A stretch of DNA of 59,112 bases, taken from contig JACQYF010000025.1 of NCBI GenBank assembly GCA_016208315.1, positions 1 through 59,112 of the forward strand. Reading direction: 5' to 3'. The translations under genes and the position numbers were made by a program. The notes beneath the pieces were generated by a model. It had not been told where the DNA came from and did no database searches. It was given only the letters and a program-made list of their open reading frames with translations. This DNA is from Chloroflexota bacterium. Lineage in GTDB: Bacteria; Chloroflexota; Anaerolineae; UBA4142. Positions 1-7,827 of the stretch are shown in pieces. The first letter of the stretch is position 1. Each line of letters starts with the position of its first letter.

Positions 1-574
1 GGAAGCGATCGGCGCCTTGCTCCATCGCGTGGGCATGCACCCGCGCCACTTGGAGCAATACCCGCATCAGTTTTCCGGGGGACAGCGCCAGCGCATCGGC
101 ATCGCGCGCGCGCTGGCGATGCAGCCGCAATTCGTCGTCGCCGACGAGCCGGTCTCGTCGCTTGACGTTTCGATTCAGGCGCAGGTCATCAACCTGCTGG
201 AAGAACTGCAAGACGAATTTCGTTTGACCTACCTGTTCATCGCGCACGATTTGAGCTTGATTCATCACATCAGCGACCGCGTCGCGGTGATGTACTTGGG
301 AAAGATCGTCGAAGAGGGTCCCACCGACGATCTGTACGCGCAACCGCTGCACCCGTACACGCAAGCCCTTCTCGCGGCGATCCCCTCGCTCGACAAGTCG
401 GCGCGGCGGCAGCGCATTATCTTGCAAGGCAACGTGCCCAGCCCGATCAATCCGCCGAGCGGCTGTCGTTTTCACCCGCGCTGTTTCGCGCGCGTCGGCG
501 CGATTTGCGATAACGAGCAGCCGCCGTTTTTCGAGGTCGGCCCGCAAAGGGTGGCGTGCTGGAAGTATAGATGA
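1..574 (+). CDS. Oligopeptide/dipeptide ABC transporter ATP-binding protein, C-terminal part
   Basis: The gene is cut by the left window edge; 190 residues are readable from base 2. It shows the ABC signature [15 protein letters not shown], a Walker B segment ending in ADEPVSSLD, and an H-loop histidine in FIAHDL. The tail GCRFHPRC is the oligopeptide/dipeptide transporter C-terminal extension typical of OppD/OppF/DppF. The protein would energise peptide uptake at the inner face of the membrane. Its stop overlaps the start of the next gene by 4 bp (ATGA), so the two are probably co-transcribed. Walker A lies outside the window. OppF versus OppD cannot be decided here. Confidence 0.93.
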   Translation, partial: EAIGALLHRVGMHPRHLEQYPHQFSGGQRQRIGIARALAMQPQFVVADEPVSSLDVSIQAQVINLLEELQDEFRLTYLFIAHDLSLIHHISDRVAVMYLGKIVEEGPTDDLYAQPLHPYTQALLAAIPSLDKSARRQRIILQGNVPSPINPPSGCRFHPRCFARVGAICDNEQPPFFEVGPQRVACWKYR

Positions 575-1629
575 GAGTTTTGTTTTTGCAGGGCAATCAC
601 TACCAGATGGGCTTGCAGCACGGCAAGCAGGTTCGGGACATACGGCCGCTGATCCTCGATTCGATGGGCGCGCGCTTGGACGGGCTGGAGCGGACCGGTG
701 GACTCGACCGATCCGCGCTGGACGAGGTGCGCCAAGTGTGGAGCGCGCAGGCGCGGACGACGCTGGCGATGATCGAAGGCCTGGCCGACGCGTTGGAAAT
801 TCCAGGCGACCGCCTGTTTCAATATGCGGTCGCGTCGTATTTGCAAGACCTGTTGTTCGTCAAGACGCAGGGGGAGGGCTGCACGGTGTGGGCCGCGGCG
901 CGACGCGCGACGCGCGACGGCGCGCCGCTCTTGGTCAAGAATCGCGACTATTACGACGGGCACATTCCGATGCGCGCGATCGTCTATGCTCGACCGCAAC
1001 CGGGTTATCGCTCGATCTACGTCACGAGCGCGGGCAGTCCGGGGGTTTTCAGTTCGGGGATGAACGAGCGCGGGTTAGCCATCGCCGATACGCACGTGCC
1101 GTCGCGCGATATCGGGCCTGGCTTGGCGCGTTACACGTTGATGATGGACGTGCTCGAGCAATGCGAAAATGTGCGCGCCGCGATATCGTACCTTGAGAGC
1201 GTCAGGTGCATGGGCGCAGGCAATCTGATCCTTGTAGATGTCGAAGGGGATATGGCCGTGCTTGAGAACGGCTTTCGGCAAAGTGGTCTCATTGCGGCGA
1301 ATGAAGACTCTGTTGTGGCAACCAACCATTTCGTGAGCGCCGAATTGCGCGACGCGTGCGTGCTCAAGAGCCACTCTCCGTCCACCTATGACGAGACGCG
1401 CGCCCGCTACGCCACCGCGCAATCGCTGCTCAAACAGTTTTCCGGCGCGCTTGACGTGAGCCACGCCAAGCAGATCGCTTCGCATCACGGCCCGACCGCG
1501 CTGTGTCGTCATCGCCCGCTCAACGATTCCGATACCATCTCGGCAGCCATCTATCTCCCGGCGCGGCGGCAACTCCTTTTCTGCAACGGCTGGCCCTGTC
1601 AGGGAAGCTATGAAACTTATACCCTGTAA
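571..1629 (+). CDS. C45-family Ntn-hydrolase (acyl-CoA:6-APA acyltransferase-like)
   Basis: A 352-residue protein. The N-terminal part carries the [17 protein letters not shown] segment typical of C45 / isopenicillin N acyltransferase-like enzymes. The motif EGC-TVWAA at residues 102-108 places the expected nucleophilic Cys at 104, followed by LLVKNRDYY, where the NRD motif is conserved in this Ntn family. The family auto-cleaves before the Cys and hydrolyses or transfers amide bonds; the real substrate is unknown. ATGA overlap with the upstream peptide transporter gene suggests that the transporter and hydrolase work together on an amide or peptide compound, which is inference. Confidence 0.85.
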   Translation: MRVLFLQGNHYQMGLQHGKQVRDIRPLILDSMGARLDGLERTGGLDRSALDEVRQVWSAQARTTLAMIEGLADALEIPGDRLFQYAVASYLQDLLFVKTQGEGCTVWAAARRATRDGAPLLVKNRDYYDGHIPMRAIVYARPQPGYRSIYVTSAGSPGVFSSGMNERGLAIADTHVPSRDIGPGLARYTLMMDVLEQCENVRAAISYLESVRCMGAGNLILVDVEGDMAVLENGFRQSGLIAANEDSVVATNHFVSAELRDACVLKSHSPSTYDETRARYATAQSLLKQFSGALDVSHAKQIASHHGPTALCRHRPLNDSDTISAAIYLPARRQLLFCNGWPCQGSYETYTL

Positions 1630-1640
1630 TATGCTCAGCC

Positions 1641-1747
1641 TGTCATTTCGAGGCACGGTTTTTGTGCCGAGAAATCTCCGTTCGACAGGTAAGAGATTTC
1701 CACCTGCCCTGGCGGGCGGTGCCAGGGTCGCTCTGCTCGAAATGACA
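1641..1747. repeat. MITE-like element with 12-bp perfect terminal inverted repeats
   Basis: The ends TGTCATTTCGAG (1641-1652) and CTCGAAATGACA (1736-1747) are perfect reverse complements and enclose 83 bp. There is no coding capacity. It lies between the C45 gene and the DarA-like gene. Its ends resemble the TGTCATTGCGAG elements at 6525 and 51701. Confidence 0.8.
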
Positions 1748-1757
1748 AAGGGCTAGT

Positions 1758-2363
1758 ATGCAAATTGACAGATTAGTGCTGGCGATTGTCCAGCGCGAGG
1801 ATGCCGACGCGGCAATCGGCGCGCTTAACGACGCGGGCTTGGCGGTCACCGTGATCGCCAGTGTCGGTGGATTTTTGAGCGCGAGCAATACGACGTTATT
1901 GATGGGACTGCGCGCCGACGATGTCGAAAAGGCGGTGGAGGTGCTCAAGGCGCGCGGTCACCATCGCACCGTGCGCGCGCCCAGAGAGGCCGACATAGGC
2001 AGCGCGACGATTTTCGTGTTTCCGCTCGAGTGCTATGTTCATATCACGCCTTCGCAGCCCACCATTGATTCGCGGTGCGACGCGGGCGAGCCGGGTACGA
2101 TGAAGATGATCGTCGCCATTGTTTCCCAGCAACAATCGGACCAACTGTTAAAAGTGCTGACCGATTGGAGTTATCGCGGAACGCTGATGAGCACGACCGG
2201 CGGCTTTTTGCATCGCCAAAATGCGACCGTGCTCGTGGGCGCGCGCGCGGAACGCGTCAATTCGATCTTGGATCAGATTCGCCGGGTTTGCGAACAGAGT
2301 GCTGAAGACAGTTCCGCGGCGACGATCTTTGTATTGGACAGCGCGCAATACGAACGACTGTGA
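1758..2363 (+). CDS. Tandem-duplicated DarA-like cyclic-di-AMP receptor (DUF970, PII-like)
   Basis: A 201-residue protein made of two homologous halves. Half 1 (residues 1 to about 100) has RLVLAIVQ...VGGFLSASNTTLLMG. Half 2 (from Met115) has KMIVAIVS...TTGGFLHRQNATVLVG. The GGFL-x-x-x-N-[TA]T signature and the [LM]xG strand are those of DarA/PstA, a trimeric PII-like cytosolic protein that binds c-di-AMP. Usual DarA is about 110 residues and single-domain, so this is a two-domain fusion. Both signatures are intact. Target and output are unknown. It has its own intergenic space with a repeat element upstream. Confidence 0.85.
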   Translation: MQIDRLVLAIVQREDADAAIGALNDAGLAVTVIASVGGFLSASNTTLLMGLRADDVEKAVEVLKARGHHRTVRAPREADIGSATIFVFPLECYVHITPSQPTIDSRCDAGEPGTMKMIVAIVSQQQSDQLLKVLTDWSYRGTLMSTTGGFLHRQNATVLVGARAERVNSILDQIRRVCEQSAEDSSAATIFVLDSAQYERL

Positions 2364-3323
2364 TCAACTCGCCAATTGCGCCAGCACGTCCCGCCCGATA
2401 TTGCCGCCGCTCACGATCACGCCGACGCGCCGCGCGCTCGCCGGAATGCGCTGCTGCATCACCGCCGCGATCGGCACCGCGCCCGTCGGCTCGACCACGA
2501 TTTTCATCCGCATCAGCGCAAAGCGCGCCGCCTCCAAAATCTCCGGATCGCTCACCAGCACGACGTCGTCCACCAACAGGCGCATGATCGGGAATGTGAA
2601 TGTGCCGACCGATTCCGTGCGGATGCCATCGGCGATGGTCGCCGGGGGCGGAATCGTGATGATGTGTCCTTCGCGCAGCGAGCGTCGGGCATCGTCCGCG
2701 CCTTCCGCCTCGACGCCGTAGACCGCGATCTCGGGCCGCATTCCTTTCGCCGCGATCGCGCAGCCGCTAATCAGTCCGCCGCCGCCGATGGGCGACACCA
2801 GCGCGTCGAGGTCGGGCACGTCTTCGAGCAGTTCGAGCGCGGCGGTGCCCTGGCCCGCGATAATCCGCGGATCGTTGAACGGCGGCACGAGAGTCAAACC
2901 GCGTTTCTCGGACAATTGCCGCGCGATCGCCTCGCGGTTTCCGGTCAACCGGTCATAGAGGATCACTTCTGCGCCGTAGCCGCGCGTGGCGTCGAGCTTG
3001 ACTTGCGGCGCGTCGTCGGGCATGACGACCGTCGCGGGGATGTCGAGCAGTTTGGCCGCGAGCGCCAGGCCCTGCGCGTGATTGCCGGACGAGAACGCGA
3101 CGACCCCGCGCCGCTTTTCCGCGTCGGTCAACTGGCTCAAGCGATTGTACGCGCCGCGAAATTTGAACGCGCCGCCACGTTGGAAATTCTCGCACTTGAA
3201 AAAGACCTCGCGCCCAGTCAGCGCGTTAAACGTGCGCGAAGTTAGCACCGGCGTGCGGTTCGCCACGCCGCGCAGTCGTTCCGCCGCGGCGCGTACATCG
3301 GCAAAGGTGACGGGTAATGACAT
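2364..3323 (-). CDS. Threonine/serine dehydratase-like PLP enzyme (fold type II)
   Basis: 319 residues, the length of short catabolic threonine dehydratases, serine racemases and threo-3-hydroxyaspartate ammonia-lyases. The PLP-lysine motif KCENFQRGGAFKFRGA, the SGNHAQG substrate loop and the glycine-rich phosphate-binding SPIGGGGLISG are all present. It lacks the C-terminal ACT domain of biosynthetic IlvA. It starts 2 bp after the stop of the ferredoxin oxidoreductase beta-gamma gene, so it is the last gene of that operon. If it makes 2-oxobutyrate from threonine, the oxidoreductase could oxidise it to propionyl-CoA; this link is inference. Confidence 0.88.
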   Translation of the reverse strand: MSLPVTFADVRAAAERLRGVANRTPVLTSRTFNALTGREVFFKCENFQRGGAFKFRGAYNRLSQLTDAEKRRGVVAFSSGNHAQGLALAAKLLDIPATVVMPDDAPQVKLDATRGYGAEVILYDRLTGNREAIARQLSEKRGLTLVPPFNDPRIIAGQGTAALELLEDVPDLDALVSPIGGGGLISGCAIAAKGMRPEIAVYGVEAEGADDARRSLREGHIITIPPPATIADGIRTESVGTFTFPIMRLLVDDVVLVSDPEILEAARFALMRMKIVVEPTGAVPIAAVMQQRIPASARRVGVIVSGGNIGRDVLAQLAS

Positions 3324-3325
3324 TT

Positions 3326-4650
3326 CTATAAAATCGCCTCGCTCGCTTCCACCGCTTTGAGATTCTCCGCCGCGATGTCTTCGCGCTGGCCCTCATTGAT
3401 CGCCTCGCGGAATGCTTCCAGCGGATACAGGCCGGCGTGGCGCACGATGGCCGCGGTCGCCGCGCCGCGACCGCGAGCGATTTCCGGCTGACGGCCGCGC
3501 GATTGAGATGAAAAATGACCTTACGCGCCTTGGTCTGAATCTGATCGGCCAACTCGGGTACGACATACACCGTTTGCGATTCGTCCATCGCCTTGAGTTG
3601 GCGTGGCGCCTGGGACAATCCTTCCGGCGTAAGCACCGCGAGAATGTCGGGTTGATTGACCCCTGTGTAGAGTATTTCCTCTCGGCTCAAAATGACTTCA
3701 GACACTGAATAACCACTCATCACCGTGGTCGGGTAATCGTCGCGCTGCGTCGCCCACAAGCCGCTGTACATCCCGCCGAGCGCCAGCGCCGACGCGGTAG
3801 ACCTGACTTTGCCACCCGCCGCGCCTGCGAGCAAGACGCGGGTTGTCTTTGCGAGCGCGCTCTCGAATTTCTGTTCAATCGGCTCCGGTGGGAGCACCGG
3901 CTTGCCGAGCTGATCGGCGAATTCGGTGCGGTACGCATGCGCCAGTTCGGGATTGTCCATACGCTGCAAGATGCCGGCAGCCAACCCTAGACCTTGCATC
4001 GTCTGCAACAATTCCGTTTTCGAAAATTTGTTATTCGGAACGTAGTAGGCAGTACACAGTTCCCAGATGTCCAGGAGCGCAAAGCCGGGCGTCTGAATCG
4101 CCTCGGCGATACGATCGGCCAATTCTTTGTCGAACGCGGTGCCGCGGTAGACGAACGACGCGCCGTTGACCGACACCGTCGCGCAGATGTCGAGCGGGCG
4201 TTCGAGGTTGCCGCCACGCGTCGTCGAAGTGATCCCGCCGTGCGGCGTGGTCACGGAATGCTGTCCGCCGGTCATGCCAAAATTAAAGTTATTGAACACG
4301 AGCACCGTAAGGCCGACGTTCCGTCGCGCCGCGTTCAGCAAGTGCGCCCCGCCGATGCCCGCGCCGCCATCGCCCATCAGCACGATGACCTTTAATTCGG
4401 GATTGGCGAGCTTGATGCCCGTCGCGTAAGTTATGGCGCGCCCGTGCAAGCCGTGGAACGCGTTCACGTCGAAATATTGATCGCTCATGCCGACGCACCC
4501 GATGTCGGTAACGATGACGGTTTTGAGCGGGTCGAGCTGGAGTTTGACGAGCGCGGCGTTTAGGGCGTCATTAGTTAGTGCGTGGCCGCAGCCCGGACAG
4601 AACGGATAGCGCGAGCCGGCCACGCGAAAAGTCGCAAGTTCCTGTATCAT
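3326..4650 (-). CDS. 2-oxoacid:ferredoxin oxidoreductase, fused beta and gamma subunits, frameshifted near its 3' end
   Basis: The N-terminal half has FCPGCGH (TPP-binding beta subunit), GDGG...GGAHLLNAARRN (Mg/TPP) and NNFNFGMTGGQHSVTTP. The second half (from about residue 270) is a gamma domain with GAAGGKVRSTASAL and SGYSVSEVILS. The unshifted frame runs to 3226 and ends in Arg-rich junk. Switching frame between about 3455 and 3505 restores a family-like end containing ATAAIVRHAGLYPLEAF and a stop at 3326-3328, two bases before the next start. Either a sequencing indel or a recent mutation. Its start overlaps the alpha gene stop (ATGA). Confidence 0.85.
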
Positions 4651-5771
4651 AGAATCTGCTCCTCGATTTGCAACGGACTAATCAAATCGCCGTCAATGCG
4701 ATTAACGCCGATCACTTTTGGCCGTGGATCCTGCAACCGCGCGACCCGCTCGACTTCCAAGCGATACTGCCCCAGGTTCAATTCGGGCACGATCACGCGA
4801 TTGACGCCGCGCAGCGCCGCGCTCAAGGCGCGCTCGGGCACGGGCCACAGCGAGTAAACGATCAGCATCGAAACGCGCTTGCCCGCACGGCGCGCGTTTT
4901 GCGCGGCTTCGATCGTCGAGCGCGCGGAAACGCCGTAGCTGACCAGCAAGGTGGTTGCGCCGTCTTGCAGTTCGCTTTTGACGAATTCGAATTCAGCGCG
5001 GTGCGCCTCGATTTTTGCCTCGAGGTGCAGCCCCTTGTTTGCCACGCTCGCCGGTTTCTTGGTAATGATGCCGCGCTCGTCGTGCATCGAGGTGGTGAAG
5101 CGCAGGATGTGCTCCCCGCCGAGCGGCGAAAAAACCGGCGTATCGGCCAGAGTGGGAGTGCGATAGGGCACGTACGGGATGCCCGCGGGCGCGAACGTTC
5201 GATTCACGATTTCGATTCGCTCGAACGCGTCGGTCTCGACCGTCTGCTGCGCGTTGACCGTTTCTTTATCGGTCGCGATGAAAACCGGCGTGCGGAATTG
5301 CTCGGCGAGGTTGAAGGCGCGCTGCGCGAATTCGTAACACTCGGCCGCGTTGGTGGGGCAGAGCGCGATAATGGGAAAGCCGCCGCTCGTGCCCCAGCGC
5401 AGAAACTGGACGTCGCCCTGCGACACCGTCGTCGCGCCGCCGGTCGCAGGTCCCAAGCGCATCACATCCACGATCACCAGCGGGACCTCGCCCATAATCG
5501 CCAGGCCGATGTTTTCGGAATACAGACTAAGGCCCGGCCCGCTGGTCGCGGTCATCGCCTTGGCGCCCGCCATCGCCGCGCCGATGCACATCCCGATACT
5601 GGCGATCTCGTCTTCGCCCTGAATGCCCACGCCGCCTACTTTGGGCAGCTCGTGCAGCATTCGCAAGAGGATCGGCGACGCGGGCGTGATCGGATAGCCC
5701 GCGAAAAAATTACAGCCGGATGCAAACGCGCCGCGGCAAATTGCCTCGGCTCCGTCCATGAATTCACGCAT
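4647..5771 (-). CDS. 2-oxoacid:ferredoxin oxidoreductase alpha subunit (KorA/VorB type)
   Basis: 374 residues. It shows the pyruvate:ferredoxin oxidoreductase alpha signature GYPITPASPI, a TPP-facing E-D-E-x-A segment (QGEDEIASIGMCIGAAMAG) and the ATSGPGLSLYSENIG loop. With the downstream beta-gamma fusion it would form a CoA-dependent oxidative decarboxylase of 2-oxoacids that reduces ferredoxin in the cytosol. No ferredoxin-like delta subunit is adjacent. It is first in a three-gene operon. The SD CAGGAG lies 6 bp before the ATG, and a promoter with TACAAT lies upstream of a heptamer-repeat 5' UTR. Confidence 0.92.
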   Translation of the reverse strand: MREFMDGAEAICRGAFASGCNFFAGYPITPASPILLRMLHELPKVGGVGIQGEDEIASIGMCIGAAMAGAKAMTATSGPGLSLYSENIGLAIMGEVPLVIVDVMRLGPATGGATTVSQGDVQFLRWGTSGGFPIIALCPTNAAECYEFAQRAFNLAEQFRTPVFIATDKETVNAQQTVETDAFERIEIVNRTFAPAGIPYVPYRTPTLADTPVFSPLGGEHILRFTTSMHDERGIITKKPASVANKGLHLEAKIEAHRAEFEFVKSELQDGATTLLVSYGVSARSTIEAAQNARRAGKRVSMLIVYSLWPVPERALSAALRGVNRVIVPELNLGQYRLEVERVARLQDPRPKVIGVNRIDGDLISPLQIEEQIL

Positions 5772-5781
5772 AAGTGCTCCT

Positions 5782-5850
5782 GAGATTAGGGATTGGAGAT
5801 TAGAGATTAGAGATTAGAGATTAGAAATTAGAGATTAGAAATTGGAGAAT
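5782..5850. repeat. Heptamer tandem repeat (GATTAGA-type) in korA 5' UTR
   Basis: About nine imperfect 7-bp units of the kind GATTAGA/GATTGGA run from just upstream of the korA SD to near its -10 box. The reverse-complement arm is at 5925-5950, so the two divergent promoters are enclosed by inverted arms. Confidence 0.85.
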
Positions 5851-5861
5851 TGATTCATCCC

Positions 5862-5890
5862 ATTGTATCGCGTTCCTTGATTTTTCCCAA
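5862..5890 (-). promoter_or_regulatory. Promoter of the korA operon
   Basis: On the minus strand, TTGGGA (5885-5890) and TACAAT (5862-5867) are 17 bp apart. The promoter is back to back with the GNAT promoter. Confidence 0.6.
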
Positions 5891-5891
5891 A

Positions 5892-5920
5892 TTGATACCT
5901 CTTCGGATTCGTGCTATACT
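5892..5920 (+). promoter_or_regulatory. Promoter of the GNAT gene
   Basis: TTGATA (5892-5897), 17 bp, TATACT (5915-5920). The transcript begins just before the repeat arm at 5925. Confidence 0.65.
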
Positions 5921-5924
5921 CGCG

Positions 5925-5950
5925 CAATCTCCAATCTCTAATCTCCAATT
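5925..5950. repeat. Right arm of inverted heptamer array (CCAATCT/CTAATCT)
   Basis: Units CAATCT-CCAATCT-CTAATCT-CCAATT are complementary to the array at 5782-5850. This arm lies in the 5' UTR of the GNAT gene, immediately before its SD GGAGGG. Confidence 0.8.
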
Positions 5951-5962
5951 ACGGAGGGCTTT

Positions 5963-6496
5963 ATGTGGCTTGGCGAAAAAGTGGAACTGGCGGCGATCAA
6001 GCGCGAGTACCTGCCGCGCTACGTCGAGTGGCTCAACGACTGGGAGGTTGCGCGGTATCTGATGCCGGGGATGCCGCAGGTGATGACCCTCGAAAGCGAG
6101 ACCGAATGGTTCGACGCGCGGCAGAAGGACAAGAGCAGTTTCGTGTTCGCGATTCTCGGCTTGCCAGAGAAGAACCTGATCGGCAACTGCGGACTGCACA
6201 ACTTGGACCTGAAGAACCGCTGCGCCGTCTTTGGCATTTTTATCGGCGACAAGAACTATTGGAGCAAGGGCTATGGCACGGATGCGACGCGGACGCTGCT
6301 GCGCTTTGCGTTCGAGCAGTTGGGGTTGAACCGCGTAGAACTCGAAGTGTACGATTACAACCCGCGCGCGATGCGCGCGTACGAGAAAGCCGGCTTTCGC
6401 CGCGATGGGACGCGGCGCCAGGCGCTGTTCCGCGACGGCGATTTTCACGATATCCACCTGATGGGGATCTTGCGCGAGGAATGGAAAACGTCTTAA
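5963..6496 (+). CDS. GNAT family N-acetyltransferase (RimJ/RimL-like)
   Basis: 177 residues, full length for the RimJ/RimL group of GNAT enzymes. The acetyl-CoA pyrophosphate-binding motif is represented by KGYGTDATRTLLRFAF, preceded by the beta-4 strand GIFIGDKNYW and followed by NRVELEVYDYNPRAMRAYEKAGF, all typical. Substrate (a protein N-terminus or a small amine) cannot be read from the sequence. GGAGGG 5 bp before the ATG supports the start. The promoter and the 5' UTR repeat are described separately. Confidence 0.9.
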   Translation: MWLGEKVELAAIKREYLPRYVEWLNDWEVARYLMPGMPQVMTLESETEWFDARQKDKSSFVFAILGLPEKNLIGNCGLHNLDLKNRCAVFGIFIGDKNYWSKGYGTDATRTLLRFAFEQLGLNRVELEVYDYNPRAMRAYEKAGFRRDGTRRQALFRDGDFHDIHLMGILREEWKTS

Positions 6497-6524
6497 TCCG
6501 CGAATCACGCGAATCGCCGCGAAA

Positions 6525-6625
6525 GTCATTGCGAGCGTCTTTTGCGAAGCAATCTTCCACATTGAGGTTGGAGATTGCTTTGCTTCGTTCCTCGCAACCG
6601 GCAAAAACCGCCTCCTCGCAATGAC
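6525..6625. repeat. MITE-like palindromic element, TIR GTCATTGCGAG
   Basis: A perfect 11-bp inverted repeat, GTCATTGCGAG (6525-6535) and CTCGCAATGAC (6615-6625), with inner partly complementary arms GCGAAGCAATC and GATTGCTTTGC. Same family as 51701-51788. It fills the gap between the GNAT gene and mutY, preceded by short CGCGAAT-type repeats at 6496-6522. Confidence 0.85.
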
Positions 6626-6663
6626 AGATGAGTTGGCGCGATTCGCGACCGAGCCCGCTTCCC

Positions 6664-7791
6664 ATGAAAATCACCAAGCCGTTTGCCCGACGCTTCGCTA
6701 CGCGCCTGCTGAATTGGTACGCGAGCCACAAGCGCGATCTGCCCTGGCGCCGCGACGCGCACGACCCCTACCGCGTGTGGATTTCGGAAACGCTGCTCCA
6801 GCAGACGCAGGTCAAGACCGTAATCCCCTACTACCAGCGATTCCTCACGCGCTTTCCCACCGTGCAGGTGCTCGCCGCCGCGCGGCTCGACGACGTGCTG
6901 AAAACTTGGGAGGGCGCGGGCTATTACGCGCGCGCGCGGAACTTGCACCGCGCCGCGCAGGAAATCGTCGCGCGGTTTGGCGGGCACATCCCGAGCACGG
7001 TTGAAGTGCTGCTCACGCTACCCGGCATCGGGCGCTACACGGCGGGCGCGGTGGCAAGTATTGCCTTTAACCGCGCAACGCCGGTTCTTGACGGCAACGT
7101 GATCCGCGTACTGTGCCGCTATTTCAACATTTCAGCCGATCCGAAATCCGCGGCGACCCGGCAACTCCTAGACGAATTGGCGGCCAAGTTGGTACCCCAT
7201 GAGCAGCCGGGCGATTACAACCAAGCGTTGATGGACCTCGGCGCGACGATTTGCGCGCCGCAGCAGCCCGCGTGCGCCGCTTGCCCGCTCCAGCGCGGCT
7301 GCGCGGCGCGACGATTGGGGATTCAGCAACAATTGCCGGCCAGGCGCAAGAAGAAAATCGTGCCGCATTATCAGATCGCCGTGGGCATCATTTGGAAGAG
7401 GAACAAGCTGCTCATCGCCAAGCGATTCGCCCGCGATTTGCTCGGCGGATTGTGGGAGTTTCCGGGCGGCCATCAAGAAAAGGGCGAATCGCTCAGACAG
7501 TGCGTCAGGCGCGAGGTGCGCGAGGAATTGGGGATCGAGATCGCGGTGGGAAAAGAATTCGCGGTGGTAGAGCACGGCTACTCGCATTTCCGCATCACCA
7601 TGCACGCGTTCGAATGCGAGTACGCCGGCGGACGTCCCAAAGCGCTTGGCTGCGCGGACTATACGTGGGTCTCGGCGCGCGCGCTTTCAGAGTACGCGTT
7701 TCCGGCGGCGAACCGACGTGTCATTGAAAGTTTGCTTGAACGAAATGGGCAAGGGAGCAGGGGCGCAGGGGCGCAGGGGAGAAAAATCTAG
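6664..7791 (+). CDS. mutY: A/G-specific adenine glycosylase MutY with C-terminal NUDIX-like domain
   Basis: 375 residues from the ATG at 6664, chosen because family homology starts with the KRDLPWR region. The catalytic Glu lies in ISETLLQQTQV and the HhH-GPD in LTLPGIGRYTAGAVAS with Asp in LDGNVIRVLCR. The [4Fe-4S] ligands are Cys197, 204, 207 and 213 (CX6CX2CX5C). The C-terminal domain has a Nudix box (GGHQEKGESLRQCVRREVREELG) that reads 8-oxoG. The enzyme removes A opposite 8-oxoG. The last residues SRGAGAQGRKI are encoded by a tandem repeat, and the stop lies in the loop of that palindrome. Confidence 0.95.
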   Translation: MKITKPFARRFATRLLNWYASHKRDLPWRRDAHDPYRVWISETLLQQTQVKTVIPYYQRFLTRFPTVQVLAAARLDDVLKTWEGAGYYARARNLHRAAQEIVARFGGHIPSTVEVLLTLPGIGRYTAGAVASIAFNRATPVLDGNVIRVLCRYFNISADPKSAATRQLLDELAAKLVPHEQPGDYNQALMDLGATICAPQQPACAACPLQRGCAARRLGIQQQLPARRKKKIVPHYQIAVGIIWKRNKLLIAKRFARDLLGGLWEFPGGHQEKGESLRQCVRREVREELGIEIAVGKEFAVVEHGYSHFRITMHAFECEYAGGRPKALGCADYTWVSARALSEYAFPAANRRVIESLLERNGQGSRGAGAQGRKI

Positions 7792-7825
7792 TTCTCCCCT
7801 GCTCCCCCGCTCCTCTGCTCCCCTG
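7747..7825. repeat. Inverted short tandem repeat (AGGGGCGC-type) at the mutY end
   Basis: The left arm is repeats of GCAGGGGC/GGAGCAG (7747-7783) and the right arm (7791-7825) is its complement, CTCCCCTGCTC. The mutY stop codon is in the loop and the stop of the converging gene lies 3 bp beyond. Probably forms a strong hairpin shared by the convergent genes. Confidence 0.85.
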
Positions 7826-7827
7826 CA

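Noticed and set aside
1641..1747. Complete insertion sequence
   Set aside because: Only 107 bp with no coding capacity, and no transposase anywhere in the window.
2376..3245. 289-codon plus-strand frame opposite the dehydratase
   Set aside because: Composition (Arg/His/Asp) and position are those of a shadow frame.
4668..5783. 371-codon plus-strand frame opposite korA
   Set aside because: Antisense shadow with no recognisable domain; korA on the other strand is certain.
7747..7825. Plain rho-independent terminator between mutY and the DUF4015 gene
   Set aside because: The arms are tandem repeats and no T-run follows; classed with the inverted repeat elements, although it may stop transcription.
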